Notes: a model not told the origin generated them from the letters alone. A stretch of DNA of 64,000 nt from Pollenia angustigena (GCA_930367215.1 OV884059.1:53290957-53354956); one strand, 5' to 3'. Shown: positions 21,950 to 32,600, numbered from the stretch's first letter. Numbers and translations are program-made.

Positions 21950-23034
21950 CGAAGAGGGATCCTTCAACGTTCTCCGCGAGGGATAGGCACCTTCTGAGAA
22001 GGCACCGACAAAGCGTCGCTAAATTCGAAAGAATTTACGGCCCTGTCAGTACCGTGCTCGGTTGGCCCTATCCTTGGAGAAAGCAGGTGGATGAGGTCGC
22101 CGACCCGGAAACTACTCAAAAGAGTACAGGGCCGGTGGCGCCGTCAACCTGCCGTGGAGAGATAGAGGAAGGAGGGGTTGCCCCGGTGACCAAAGCGCTC
22201 ATGTCTTCGGAACGAGCTGCGGAGGATAAGGGGGCGATACCCAAGAAAGGAGGCAAAGTGGCTAAGGCAGCGAACACGGGGAAGAAGGCTGGTAATCCTC
22301 CGTCCGATTCCTCTAGTGGCTCTCGTAAGGGGGTCATTAGGGGAAAAGGCGCGGGCAGGAACAGGTCTTCGAAACCAGTCGTACCGGAGTCACCTAGCAC
22401 AGTGAAGAGGGCTGGTACATCTCCGGCTGAAGCTCCTAATGGCTCCAATAAGGAGACCATTAAGAGGGTCAGATCTGGGGATGATCAGCCTTCTTCATCG
22501 AATAAAAGAATGAAGAAGTCGACGAGCCTGGAGGGTCATCTGCAGGTGGCTGTCATAGATCGGAATGATCCGGATGGGAGGATCAGTGCCGAGCTATGGA
22601 GGCTAGTAGAGGCTAGGCTTATCGACGAGCTGGCAGTTTTCAAAGGCAAGGAGGAGGACGTATCCTTCAATGGTGCGGACTGGGTGAAGGGAGTCAAGGT
22701 TGTCAACTGTGGTAACAAGAATTCATTGGAATTCTTAATAACCACAATTGGCAAATGCGGCGACATTAACCCGGGGGCAAGGTTTGAAGTCATACAAGCC
22801 TACGACTTGCCAATTAGGTCCATAGTGACAGTGTGGATTCCACCTCCCGTACGAAAGGTGGAAACTATACTGGCAGTATTGGGCAACCAGAACAGTAGGC
22901 TTCTTACTGACCAATGGAGGCTAGTGACCTCACTGGTGTGTAAGGAATACCGGCAAGGACTTCCGTTTCGCAATCGATCGGAAGTCCACGGAATTCTTGG
23001 AGGAGGTGGGGGGGGGTTGTTAGATTCGGTTTAG
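21946..23034 (+). CDS. LOA-like LINE gag-like protein (DUF4780-like)
   Basis: 362 codons from the ATG in the ATGA overlap. Residues 1-50 are basic (RHLLRRHRQSVAKFERIYG). Residues 90-190 are a low-complexity Lys/Ser/Gly/Pro linker. Residues about 196-335 form a compact region (LQVAVIDRNDPDGRISAELW through NSRLLTDQWRLV) that I relate to the DUF4780-type domain of insect LOA-like ORF1 proteins. No CCHC knuckles are seen. It probably binds element RNA. The frame ends just after a G run at 23008-23016, where reading slips from frame 1 to the frame of the endonuclease. That could be a mutation in a homopolymer or the natural overlap of ORF and pol. Confidence 0.7.
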   Translation: MTKRDPSTFSARDRHLLRRHRQSVAKFERIYGPVSTVLGWPYPWRKQVDEVADPETTQKSTGPVAPSTCRGEIEEGGVAPVTKALMSSERAAEDKGAIPKKGGKVAKAANTGKKAGNPPSDSSSGSRKGVIRGKGAGRNRSSKPVVPESPSTVKRAGTSPAEAPNGSNKETIKRVRSGDDQPSSSNKRMKKSTSLEGHLQVAVIDRNDPDGRISAELWRLVEARLIDELAVFKGKEEDVSFNGADWVKGVKVVNCGNKNSLEFLITTIGKCGDINPGARFEVIQAYDLPIRSIVTVWIPPPVRKVETILAVLGNQNSRLLTDQWRLVTSLVCKEYRQGLPFRNRSEVHGILGGGGGGLLDSV

Positions 23035-23648
23035 GTAACGTCAGGTTTCGGTATCCGAAGCATGACAGGACCAAAGAGGCTGTTAGTGGTGCAGGTTTAC
23101 ACCATTGTGAATCAGCCTCAGCCGAACTTGCAACCTTCCTCTCCAGTACTCGGACGGACGTAGACCTTATCCAAGAACCTTGGATAAATAAAAATAAGGT
23201 TTGCGGTTTAAGGGTTGCGGGATACACTCTGTTTGTTCCGTCCACAGAGGACAAGGTAAGAACGTGTATACTAGCGAGAAGTGAATTGAATTTTCTCATA
23301 TCTCATTCTTTCAGGTGCGGTGACTTGACCGTTATAAATGGAGAGGCCAAAGGGAAGCGTACGCTTACACTGGCCTCGGTGTATATGCCATACGAGGGGT
23401 TGGACCCACCGGGTACAGAGGTGCGGCAACGCACGGCATATGCAAGGAGGAGAGGTGCAATCCTTGTGTTGGGCTGCGATGCCAATGCTCATCACAGCCA
23501 ATGGGGGAGTGCCGATATTAATAAAAGAGGTGAGTTAATGTTTGATTTTGTAACTACTAACAATCTTATTATCTGTAATATGGGTAACACGCCGACGTTC
23601 AGAAATAAAGATAGGCAGGCAGTGATAGATCTGACATTAGTAAACCGT
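22980..23648 (+). pseudogene. LOA-like LINE pol, endonuclease part (5' of insertion)
   Basis: This frame is open from before 22980 through 23648 with no ATG at a convincing start. It encodes an apurinic/apyrimidinic-type endonuclease, which nicks target DNA in LINE retrotransposition. Visible motifs are DLIQEPW (the metal-binding Glu), LTLASVYMP, LGCDANAHHSQWGS and AVIDLTLVN. The domain is cut by the jockey-like insertion right after LTLVNR and resumes at 28340 in the same frame, through the duplicated target site, with the catalytic SDHSRITF. The domain itself looks undamaged apart from the insertion. Confidence 0.8.
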
Positions 23649-23809
23649 TTTTTTTTTTTTTTTTTTTTCATTATTTATTTATTGAATCTTCATATATTAA
23701 ATATGAACTAACAATAATTAATCAAATCTTAACCTAATATTATTTTTTGTCCTGCCAGTGCCAGACAAAAATTTTGTTCATCGCGGGTTCTGTTCACTTT
23801 TATAGGTGT

Positions 23810-26467
23810 TTATCGCTCATCTAATTGGACAAGTGCCGCAGTGTCTCTTCTTCTTAAGCGAGTGTGGCCGCTATCATTTAAAATATTTCGTGCTAGTGGG
23901 TTCGGGTGCAATTCGAGCCTTTTTAAGTATTTTACTGCATATTTCGTAATCATAGTTTTAACTAATGGAACATTGAGATCCTTGTGAATATTTGAGTTTT
24001 TAACATACCAAGGGGCAGCTGTGATTATTCGAAGTAGTTTATTTTGGCGCCTTTGAATTTTTTCGATATTAGAGGCCGAGGCAGTGCCCCATAACTGAAT
24101 ACCATAGCACCAGATTGGCTTTAAGATGGAGTTGTAAAGAAGAAGTTTGCAGTCGAGACTAAGGACAGAGTTTCTTCCAATAAGCCAATGAATTTTGATG
24201 GCTTTTAGTTTCATTTGAGTTAATTTTGCCTCTATATGGCTTTTCCACGTTAAACGGCGATCTAGATGAATACCGAGGTATTTTACATGCGAATTTTGAG
24301 GTATTATTTGATTATTGATTTTAATAGGGGGGCATGATTCCCGACGCAAGGTGAATGTTATATGTACGCATTTTTGCTCATTGACCTCTATCCTCCATTG
24401 CTTTAACCATAGTTCGAGTTGAAATATATGATCCTGTAGGTATCGAGATGCTTCTTGACGGTTTTCGTGCACGCTCAAAAAAGCTGTATCATCAGCAAAT
24501 GTTGAAGTTTGTGTGTAGTTGTTTGTTGGCATATCCGAGGTTTATATTAAGTATAAAAGTGGGCCCAGGATGCTTCCCTGAGGGACTCCAGCGTCAATTT
24601 GCTGAGGAGAGCTTAAATAATCACCTTCTTTAATAATAAACTTTCGACCGACTAAGTAGCTTTCTAACAGCTTGTGTGTGTTTACTGGTAAGTTTAGCTT
24701 CAATTTATGTAATAAGCCTTCATGCCAGACTTTATCGAAAGCTTGAGAAACATCGATGAAGAGAGCGGAACAATATTTTTTTTCTTCAAAGGCTTTTCTT
24801 ATTGCGTTTACTATACGATGGGTTTGCTCAATTGTGCTGTGTTCTCTTCTAAAGCCGAATTGGTGGTTAGGAATACATCTATTATCATTTAAAATTGGGG
24901 TTAATTTTGACGCTAACAGCTTCTCAAACAGCTTTGATATATTAGAAAGTAAGCTTATAGGCCTATATGACTCAACTTTTGTGTGATCCTTTCCAGGTTT
25001 AGGTATCATGGTGACTAAGGAGACCTTCCACTTTTGAGGATAGTATTCAAGGCGTAAAATAGCATTAAAAATTAAAAGAATAATTTTCTTTGCTATGCTG
25101 GGTAGCTCCAAAAGCATTTTGTTGCTGATCTTGTCAAAACCAGGAGCCTTTTTGGGGTTTAAATCACAAATAGCCTTTTCGATTTCTCTTATCTCAAATC
25201 TTAGCGGAACAGCTGCTCTAGCAGCAACAGGTGGTAACTCGACCGCAATATCGTGAGATATATTTGGGGTAAATACGTTTTTTAAATGATTGACAAACAG
25301 ATTTCCTTTTTCAACATCATTTCTTGCCCAACTTCCATTCAAGTTTCTTAATGGTGGTTTAGAGACAACTGGCCTTTTGAGATTTCTAGCTGCACGCCAT
25401 AATGAGTAGTCTGATTGTGGGGTTACATCAAGTTCCTTAAGATATTTTTCCAGAGAAGCCGTTTTCTTAGTCTGCAGTAACTTTCTTAGTCTTTTTGTAC
25501 ACTCTTTAAGCAAGTTCTTAAGTTGAGGGGATCTGTGCAATTGCCACTCTCTTCGAGCCCTCCTTTTTTCAGACAAAAGATGCTCGACATCTGTGGAATA
25601 TATTTTAATAGTTTTTGTTTTTTTGGGGGCAATATTGGAATGTTGAACAGCTTGTTTCAGAAAACTGTCAAAATTGTCAATAGAGCGATCTACATAATCC
25701 GGTGTACTGAGCGGAATATTTTCTGTGCAATGGGTACTGAGATATTTTTTATATTTCAACCAATTAATTTGCGTAGCTGTCGTCGGAGGTACAATTCTAT
25801 TGGGGTTCATTATAGTAACAATTGTAGGTGTGTGGTCGGAAGATAAATCTAGGGAGGCTTCAACTTGAATCGTTTCTATGGGAATGTTTTTAACCACGCC
25901 GAAATCTATGACATCTGGAATTTTTTGAATATCAGTGGGCCAATATGTTGGTTGTCCGCTCGCTACCACATTTAAATCCATTTTAGAAATTATGTTAAAT
26001 AAAACACGACCCTTTGGTGTTATAAGTCGCGATCCCCAGATGGTATGTTTAGCGTTATAATCGCCAGCGGCTAGGAAACACGGTCCTAATGATTTAAAAT
26101 ATTTACAATATTGGTCCTCCGATATTGAAAATCTAGGCGGGGAGTATAACGATGAAATTATTAGGTTTCTATTTAATTCCTCAACGCAAATGTTCGTTGC
26201 CTGGAGATAATCTTCACGATGATCACACATTAGGTAGTGTTTGACTCGGGCCTTTATTAAAATGGCAGAACCTCCACAAGCTCTATCTCGAGGGTCCTTG
26301 GTATCATATAGTATATAACCATTTATTTTAAACGTACTTCTTGAGGTCAAATGAGTTTCAGAAATCATCATGACATCAATTTGTTTATTTTTAAGAAAGT
26401 ATTCTAATTCATTTTTATGTTGGCGGATGCCGTTTGCGTTCCAAAAACAAATTTTTAAACAGTTCAT
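23810..26467 (-). pseudogene. Jockey-like ORF2 (endonuclease-reverse transcriptase) with one stop
   Basis: 885 codons from ATG (26467) to the final stop at 23810. N-terminal endonuclease: CFWNANGI, MMISETHL, AAGDYNAKHTIWGS, VIDFGV and SSDHTP. Reverse transcriptase: PKKAPGFDKISNKML, SYRPISLLSNISKLFEKLL, the motif-A aspartate in LFIDVSQAFDKVWH, AGVPQGSILGPLLY, and the catalytic pair in TFADDTAFLS. A single in-frame TAA at 24542-24544, between the VPQG block and FADD, truncates the protein before its catalytic aspartates. The same frame then runs open to the end, so this is a nonsense change and not a frameshift. Its start overlaps the ORF1 stop in ATGA (26464-26467), suggesting translation coupled to ORF1. 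Confidence 0.92.
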
Positions 26468-27981
26468 GGTTTGTTAAGTACAGCTTGCAATAACATCGAT
26501 TGCATTCTAAGCATTTCCTGCATCATATTACCCATTGTGTTCGTAAAATTATTTACTGTTTGCACTAATGTTTCCATGGTTTTTTCTAAACGACTTAAAT
26601 TAGAAAATTGAGTTTCATCATTACTTGGCGAGGCACCTTGCATTGGCTCATGGTTTGATTTTAGGACGTTAGCGTAAGAGGTTCTGTTATTACTAGGCTG
26701 GGGGGCTTGAATTGCATTTGTGTTAACCTGATTTGTTACCTGCATTTGAGGGGGATTAGTTTTCGGTCCGACCGACTGCTTGACGATAGTATATACAGGG
26801 CATCCTCTATAATTGGCAGTGTGATTACCGCCACAGTTGCTACATTTTTTTACGTTGGGGTCGGTTTTAGACTTGTCGCAAAGAACTGTTCCATGAAATT
26901 CACCACATACTACGCAAACAGGGGGTAAGTAGCAGTATGCCTTAGTATGGCCAAATTCCTGGCAGTTTAGACATTGAACAGGACCATTTCTTTTGTGCGG
27001 CTCCTCAATAGTTACCCTTCTGTACAGAATATATTTCAAATTATAAATTGGATGCGTTTCATTTTTTTTGAGCTTAACGTCGCCTGGTTCAAGCTCCACT
27101 CGAAATAGTGGTTGGGGATTTTTTTCCCTATTTTTGATATTTGTTACGTTTTTGATTTTAAAGCCCTTCTCTTCCAAAAAAGCTTTAATTTCCCCTGGGT
27201 CTACGCATGAGTCTATGCCCTTGATTACTACCTGAAGACCTTTACTGCTCTTCAGTTGATACGTATAAAAGTTTTTATTCAGAGTCTCAAATCTTGTAAT
27301 TACCTTTCGAAAATCATCCTCGTGATTCACCTGTATTTTAGTCTCGTTAATGATACCGCGCTTTATTGCAGCTACATAAAAGGAATTTTCACCTATCTCC
27401 GAAATTAAACTTTTTATTAACTCATTAGAGTTTTGCTCTCTAAGGTATATCGGGGGTGGCTTAGACGATTTAATGACGTTTGGTGCTTCAGAGGATTCAT
27501 CCTCCAGAATCGCGAAACGATTTTGTGTATTTATTTTATCAAAAGATGGTACTTTTGAGGCCGAAGCAACTGCTGCAGAGGTAGGGCTGCGTCCCCGTTT
27601 AAGCACTGTTATGTACCTGTCCATACCAACTTGTACTGTAGGCTTTTGACAACTTTTTAAAGGGGGGTTTTCCATTGCATTTGTGTTTAAGTTCATGGTA
27701 TCATTGCCCACTAAATTTGTTTTTGACGTCACGGCAATACTTGCTGGCCTGGCAACACTTGTCACCAAATCTTGTTGTAGTTTTTTTAATGAGTCACTAT
27801 CCACCGTTTGTGTAAATACCGAGGGTGAGAGGGAACGTGTTCGAGTAATTGGCTTAGCCGTTATGTAGTTAATATTGTTTTGTTTGGTTTTATTTATTTC
27901 TGCATTATTTTCATTTGCATTAACTAAAACGTAAACGTTTCTTTCATTTTGTCTTAGTGTTGTTTCACTGTTTGTACTCAT
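26464..27981 (-). CDS. Jockey-like ORF1, gag-type RNA-binding protein
   Basis: 505 codons, intact from ATG to stop. Residues 1-160 are low-complexity (Asn, Thr, Ser). Residues about 200-325 resemble the PRE_C2HC/RRM-like region of jockey-clade gag proteins (KGLQVVIKGIDSCVDPGEIK, then YRRVTIEEPHKRNG). Three zinc knuckles follow: CLNCQEFGHTKAYC (about 337-350), CVVCGEFHGTVLC (356-368) and CSNCGGNHTANYRGC (380-394). Residues about 460-500 form a predicted coiled coil (LSRLEKTMETLVQTVNNFTN) that may oligomerise. In jockey elements such proteins bind element RNA; that role is inferred here. Confidence 0.93.
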   Translation of the reverse strand: MSTNSETTLRQNERNVYVLVNANENNAEINKTKQNNINYITAKPITRTRSLSPSVFTQTVDSDSLKKLQQDLVTSVARPASIAVTSKTNLVGNDTMNLNTNAMENPPLKSCQKPTVQVGMDRYITVLKRGRSPTSAAVASASKVPSFDKINTQNRFAILEDESSEAPNVIKSSKPPPIYLREQNSNELIKSLISEIGENSFYVAAIKRGIINETKIQVNHEDDFRKVITRFETLNKNFYTYQLKSSKGLQVVIKGIDSCVDPGEIKAFLEEKGFKIKNVTNIKNREKNPQPLFRVELEPGDVKLKKNETHPIYNLKYILYRRVTIEEPHKRNGPVQCLNCQEFGHTKAYCYLPPVCVVCGEFHGTVLCDKSKTDPNVKKCSNCGGNHTANYRGCPVYTIVKQSVGPKTNPPQMQVTNQVNTNAIQAPQPSNNRTSYANVLKSNHEPMQGASPSNDETQFSNLSRLEKTMETLVQTVNNFTNTMGNMMQEMLRMQSMLLQAVLNKP

Positions 27982-28299
27982 GCAAAGAGTTGTTTTTGTT
28001 TTTCACCGTTTTGCTTTGCTTTAATATTTTTATTATTTATTGTATTTTACAACAACAAAAGAAAAACCAGAATTTAAATGTTTTTTTTCAGAATATGTAT
28101 ACACATGTATGAACATTCATACGTACATATATATTTTTACTGATTTATTTTATTTAATTTGATCGTTTTAAATTGTTCACTATTATGTTAAATAATTTAA
28201 TTAACAAAATATATTATTTTGGACGCTTACCATTCGCTGCTTAGATTACAAAATCAAATGTGATTAATTAATAGTTCAAATTGTATGCGGGGCTAAAAT

Positions 28300-28338
28300 A
28301 CACGTCTGTATCACAACAAAGCACAAACCGAACCGAAG
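28300..28338 (-). promoter_or_regulatory. Internal pol II promoter of the jockey-like LINE
   Basis: On the minus strand the element starts at 28338 (CTTCGGTTCGG), and AGACGTGT lies at +32 to +39 (28307-28300). This matches RGACGTGY, the downstream element shared by fly LINE promoters (jockey, Doc, F, I). It would drive TATA-less transcription from the first base. The position fits within a few bases; activity is inferred. Confidence 0.7.
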
Positions 28339-30068
28339 ATTAGTAAACCGTGACGAGCAAATTGTTGATGATTCGAGGGTGGCAACGGACTGTACTTTTT
28401 CAGACCATAGTCGTATTACCTTCACACTGAATTTGACCTACCTAGGGCTGCTCCATTCAGGAACCCGAGGGGGACAAAATGGGACTCCTTCAATGAAGGG
28501 GTCCGAACTGGGTTGGCGCATCAGGCCTTGGGCGACTTGCTGCCGACGGATCTAGAGGGGGTGGTGAATAGGTTCACTTATCTTCTAAGGGAAAGCTATG
28601 AGCAGTCCTGCCCGGTTATGTTTCCGGGTAGGCGTAAACAGCCTAAATAGTGGACCAGGGAACTTCATGTTCAAAGGTCTACGGTGAGGAGACTGTTTAA
28701 TAGGGCCAAGCTTACGAGAGCACCAGATGATTAGAACAATCACAGGGTGCAGTTCAACAGGTATAAGGCAGATCTGAAGAGAGCAAAGCGACTATCGTGG
28801 ATGCAATTTTGTGCGTCCATCGATAATGTCAACGAGTTGTCAAGATTCCGACGGATTTTATCTAAGGACCCTAAGGCCCTGGGTTACATCCAAATAAATG
28901 ACGGCTCATGGACTGAGTCTAGCTCTGAGACCCTAATCTTACTTATGGAGACGCACTTTCCTGGGTGCAGGGAAACCGGTAGTATGGAGGACGGTCAGTG
29001 GGACGCCATGTCCGTGACATCGGTTCATACTTCCGCTTGCGTCGATGAAATGGTCACAAGGGAGAAGCTGGCGTGGGCGGTCAATACTTTCGACCCATAT
29101 AAATCACCGGGTCCGGATGGTATTTTTCCGGCTATGCTTTGCAACATCCCGGACGATGCATCATTTCTGCTGGTGGATATATTTAAGAAATGCCTCAGTA
29201 GGAGGTATCTGCCTAGGGGGTGGAGAGAGGTCAGGGTGATTTTCATGCCCAAGGCCGGTAAAGCAGGCCACTCGAAACCGGGGGATTTTAGACCTATTAG
29301 TTTGTCTTCTTTTTTGTTGAAGACTCTTGAGAGGCTAGTAGATTTCTATCTCAGGAGTAATATTGAGACCCGCCTTATTAGCAACGCTCAACATGCTTAC
29401 CTGAAGGGTAAATCTGTTGAGAGCGCGTTACATGAGGTGGTGGGTTGTATTGAGCACGGATATAGAGGGAGTCTTTAATAACATTAGGATTGAGGCGATT
29501 AGGGATTCTTCGTTGGAGTTGGGAGTTGAGGACTTTCTGGTGGAGTGGATAATCTGCATGCTTGGCAGTAGGATTATAAACTCGAGCCTGGGGGATCATG
29601 TGATAAGGAGGAGGGTTACCAGGGGGACACCACAAGGGGGGGTATTATCGCCTCTACTGCGGTTGCTTGCGGTTAACGGGATTCTTAGGTCATTTGATTC
29701 CATGGGCAGGAAAGTTGTTGCCTATGCGGACGACATAGTTCTGCTGGTCAGAGGAAAATTTCTGTCCACGATCGGGGAAATTATGCAGGTGATGCTAGGC
29801 GAACTCTCGGCATGGGCAAAGGATAGGGGACTGGGTGTTAACCCTGCGAAGACTGAGCTGGTGCTATTCACCAGAAGGTATAGGATAGAGGGATTTAGGG
29901 GGCCAGTGCTAGATGGCGTCGAATTGCCTCTATCGGAAGGAGCAAAGTACTTGGGTAACTTTCTGGACTGCAAACTGTCTTGGAAGAGAAATACTCAGGA
30001 GAGGATGAGAAGGGGACTCAATGCATACTACACATGCAGGAACTCCATTGGTAAGAACTGGGGTCTTA
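28339..30068 (+). pseudogene. LOA-like LINE pol, end of endonuclease and reverse transcriptase
   Basis: Resumes with the duplicated target and the endonuclease SDHSRITF. A frameshift occurs near 28445, then in-frame stops (for example TAG at 28648-28650 and 28733-28735). The reverse transcriptase follows from about 28747 (the frame there opens at GTG, not a true start): NTFDPYKSPGPDGIFPAML, PKAGKAGHSKPGDFRPISLS and NAQHAYLKGKSVESAL. A frameshift at about 29455-29470 precedes TDIEGVFNNI, RGTPQGGVLSPLL and the intact catalytic VAYADDIVLL (about 29720). It stops at the MITE insertion (30069). With several lesions it is dead, although the catalytic aspartates remain. Confidence 0.85.
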
Positions 30069-31112
30069 AGCTGGGATCACACGATTGCCGCAATGCACCA
30101 ATTTTCACACTTTTTAATACACCAATCGTGTGACTGCACAACCAATTGGCTCATGTACCAATCGAGGACAATATTGTGCTTACTTTTACCAACCAAATGC
30201 AACCCTGGTGCGGCAATCGTGTGACTGTTTGCTATGCAACCGTGCGTCAATAAAAATAACAAAAATGCACCAATATTTATTGCCATCTTGTGCGGCAATC
30301 AAACAACACAATACGCGCCAATATTTGCCTTTTTTTTAAATAAATTTTACGGTTTTGTGTTTCCTTTAGCAAGTAATGAAGATAAATATGTATTTATTTA
30401 TTATGCGTTTTAATTTTTGTTATTAACAAATATGTATGTACATATGTTCACAAGCATACTATGTATGTAGCTGCTAAGTGCGAATATTTTTATCAAAAAT
30501 ATTTAATAGAACTAAGTATTATTTCTTTTACAGATATTTGTCGTAGAAAATGTTTGTTACCTTGAAAGCGAGAATAAAAAATTTGTTAAAGTAGCCGAGA
30601 TTTCTCTTTAATAAACGATATCGGTAGTTCAATTAATAAATTTACAGAATTAAGTTACTGATATTTAAATAATATTATTTAAATTTTATTATTTCATAAA
30701 AATTTTCTATGCAAACGTTAACATTCGAAATATAAAATTAGTTCAACAATTTTTGGAATTTCATAAATTTTTATATTTTAAACAAAACTATTCAGCAAAA
30801 AATTGTAGAGTACCTATGAACAAATTTTTCGTTTTTAATAAACATACCAACAAGAACTTCCAAACAAATAAAAAAGCTACCACAACAGCTGTTTTCGCAG
30901 TTGTCAAGTAATAACAATCGTGTGAAAGTGCTGCGGCAATTATTGTACCCATTTCACTTTGTACCAACTAGCGGCAATTAAATTTGTATAAAACAGGGCA
31001 ACCGTGTGATTTCAGAATATTTGATTGGTGCAATTTCTTAATTGTGCGTCAATAAAGCACAATCAAAATTGTGCCATATTGGTGCATTTGCGGCAATCGT
31101 GTGATCCCAGAT
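30069..31112. mobile_element. Harbinger-like MITE, TTA target duplication
   Basis: 1,044 bp flanked by TTA (30066-30068 and 31113-31115). Inverted ends of about 25 bp begin CTGGGATCACACGATTGCCG. The same site without the insertion is seen in units 2-4 (GTCTTAGGCCTG), which proves the boundaries. A 3-bp TWA duplication is characteristic of PIF/Harbinger. Words such as GCGGCAATCGTGTGA recur internally (30209-30223, partly at 30286, 30945 and 31000). Non-coding; the three small ORFs at the left end are by-products of the repeats. Confidence 0.8.
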
Positions 31113-32305
31113 TTAGGCCTGATATGGTAAATTGGATTCACACATCGGTTGTTAGGCCTATCCTTACCTATGGATGCACTGTTTGGTGGGGTGCGTTGAG
31201 AGTGGATAGCTATAGGAAGATGCTCAGCAAGGTTTAAAGAAGTGCATCTCTTGGCATCACAGGCGCAAGGAGAAGCACTCCGCAGGCAGCGCTGGACATC
31301 CTACTATATCTATCCCCTATCAAGCATTATGTGAGGAGTGTGGCAGCTAGGAACTTTCTTAGACTTTACGAGTCTTCTTTAGTTAGACCTAGGCGGGATG
31401 ATCACACAAGAATTTTGTACGAGATGGGTCTGCTTGATCAGGGTATTATTCTCGAGGGAATTTCGGATGATAAGACTATGACCCTGGACTGGTGCAACAC
31501 CACCAGTGGAGTTCCCGGATAGGGAAATTTGGAGTGGATCCAATGGACTGTTTGAGGGGTGGGCAGTATTTACGGATGGATCCAAGATGGAAACCGGCAC
31601 TGGTGCAGGTGTTAATATCGCGGACACCGAGGTAAAAACGTCATTCAGACTCCCTGATGAGTGCAGTGTCTTCCAGGCTGAGATCCTAGCGATCTGGAGG
31701 GCGACGGAGGTGATACTGGATCACATCGTGGGTGGATCTGAGGTGACAGTTTACGTCGATAGTCAGTCGGCGCTTTGGGCATTGAAGAGCCATACGGTGC
31801 GATCATGCCTGGTTGCGCGGTGTAGGAACGCTCTTAGGGAACTCATGGGGGCATTTAACGTGAGGCTGTGTTGGGTACCAGGACACTGCATGGTTGATGG
31901 GAATGAGGTGGCGGACGAACTCGCGAGAGGAGGTTCGGGTCTCGCCTTAGTGGTGGGGGACAGGGGGGTAAAACCCCCCTATGCTACTACTATGGGGTGA
32001 TACGGGAGAAATTCCGTGATGACGTTGACCGATCCTGGAGGGGCAGAATGGATTGCAGGGTGTCTAGGGCAATATGGCCCAATTTGGACGCGGGGGCAAC
32101 CAGGGTTCTACTGGGATTGGATAGGGGTAGTCTCAGACCACTTATAGGGTTCTTGACGGGGCATTGTCCTGTCAGGGCTTTTGCGGGCAGATGGGACAAC
32201 GCCATACCGGACTTCTGCAGGCTATGCGAGGATTCGGAGGAGCTAGAGACGATCGAGCATGTACTGTGCCATTGTCCTAGGATGCAGGGTCTCAGACTGA
32301 AGTGA
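31113..32305 (+). pseudogene. LOA-like LINE pol, C-terminal part with RNase H
   Basis: Continues the RT thumb/connection region (RPDMVNWIHTSVVRPILTYG), with a TAA stop after MLSKV (31235-31237). A frameshift at about 31500-31510 precedes RNase H (31506-32000): VFTDGSK (first catalytic Asp), FQAEILAIWRA (Glu), TVYVDSQSAL (Asp) and LCWVPGHCMVDGNEVADELA (last Asp). A further frameshift near 31975 leads to IREKFRDDVDRSWR and the C-terminal CRLCEDSEELETIEHVLCHC, a Cys2-His-Cys motif typical of this LINE group. All these lesions are shared by units 2-4. Confidence 0.85.
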
Positions 32306-32600
32306 CTAGGAGATAGGTTTCACGACGAACTGGGTGCATAGCTGGATGTAATCCGGCCAATCTACTGGGGTTTGTCAGGGAAATAACGCGGCTGTTTCTG
32401 TTGAGGGGACTGTAAGGGGGTTATTGGTCCTACTTTCTAATTTTCTGTCTATATCATACTTCCTTTTCTCTACTTTTCACTTCCTCTTATCTCTATCTCA
32501 TACTTCATATTTTCATTGAAGGGAATCACAATGGATCGTATTCGGTCTCCGAGTGGAGGTGTGCCTGTGGGCGCACAACCCTTCTTAACCTAACCTAACC
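32306..32600 (+). other. LOA-like LINE 3' UTR and TAACC tail
   Basis: Non-coding 3' region with a pyrimidine-rich middle (CTTCCTCTTATCTCTATCTC) and the conserved end GTGCCTGTGGGCGCACAACC followed by CTTCTTAACCTAACCTAACC. GTGGGCGCAC is part of a small hairpin near the end. A short tandem TAACC tail instead of poly-A fits LINEs of this group. Confidence 0.75.

Larger units (their letters stand above)
23649..28338 (-). mobile_element. Jockey-clade LINE, full length
   Basis: 4,690 bp on the minus strand, flanked by perfect 13-bp target duplications ATTAGTAAACCGT (23636-23648 and 28339-28351). The 3' end has a 20-base poly-A (T run 23649-23668 on plus). Two ORFs occur in the jockey arrangement, with three CCHC-type knuckles in ORF1 and endonuclease plus reverse transcriptase but no RNase H in ORF2. 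A conserved internal promoter motif lies near the 5' end. The combination of full length, perfect duplication and one visible lesion indicates a recent insertion. Confidence 0.93.
21323..32600 (+). mobile_element. LOA-like LINE retrotransposon, interrupted
   Basis: About 5.5 kb once the two insertions are removed. Plus strand order: 5' leader; a short acidic ORF; a basic gag-like ORF; then pol with apurinic-type endonuclease, reverse transcriptase, RNase H and a C-terminal Cys/His motif; 3' UTR; a terminal CTTAACCTAACCTAACC tail. RNase H plus the FPG/KSPGPDGI reverse transcriptase and the gag type suggest the LOA group within the I/R1 assemblage. It is cut by a jockey-like LINE at 23649-28338 and a MITE at 30069-31112. 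The 5' boundary is set where the flanking repeat ends. Confidence 0.85.

Noticed and set aside
22116..22793. Antisense ORFs of 114 and 85 codons within the LOA gag region.
   Set aside because: They are shadows of the G+C-rich sense frame. The sense frame has the recognisable domain and the antisense translations have none.
28747..28749. Start of an independent reverse transcriptase gene.
   Set aside because: The codon is GTG inside the LOA pol reading sequence. The true frame continues upstream and is interrupted by stops and a frameshift.
31379..31627. Antisense 82-codon ORFs repeated in every array unit.
   Set aside because: They recur only because the units are copies. They overlap the RNase H sense frame and have no domain.
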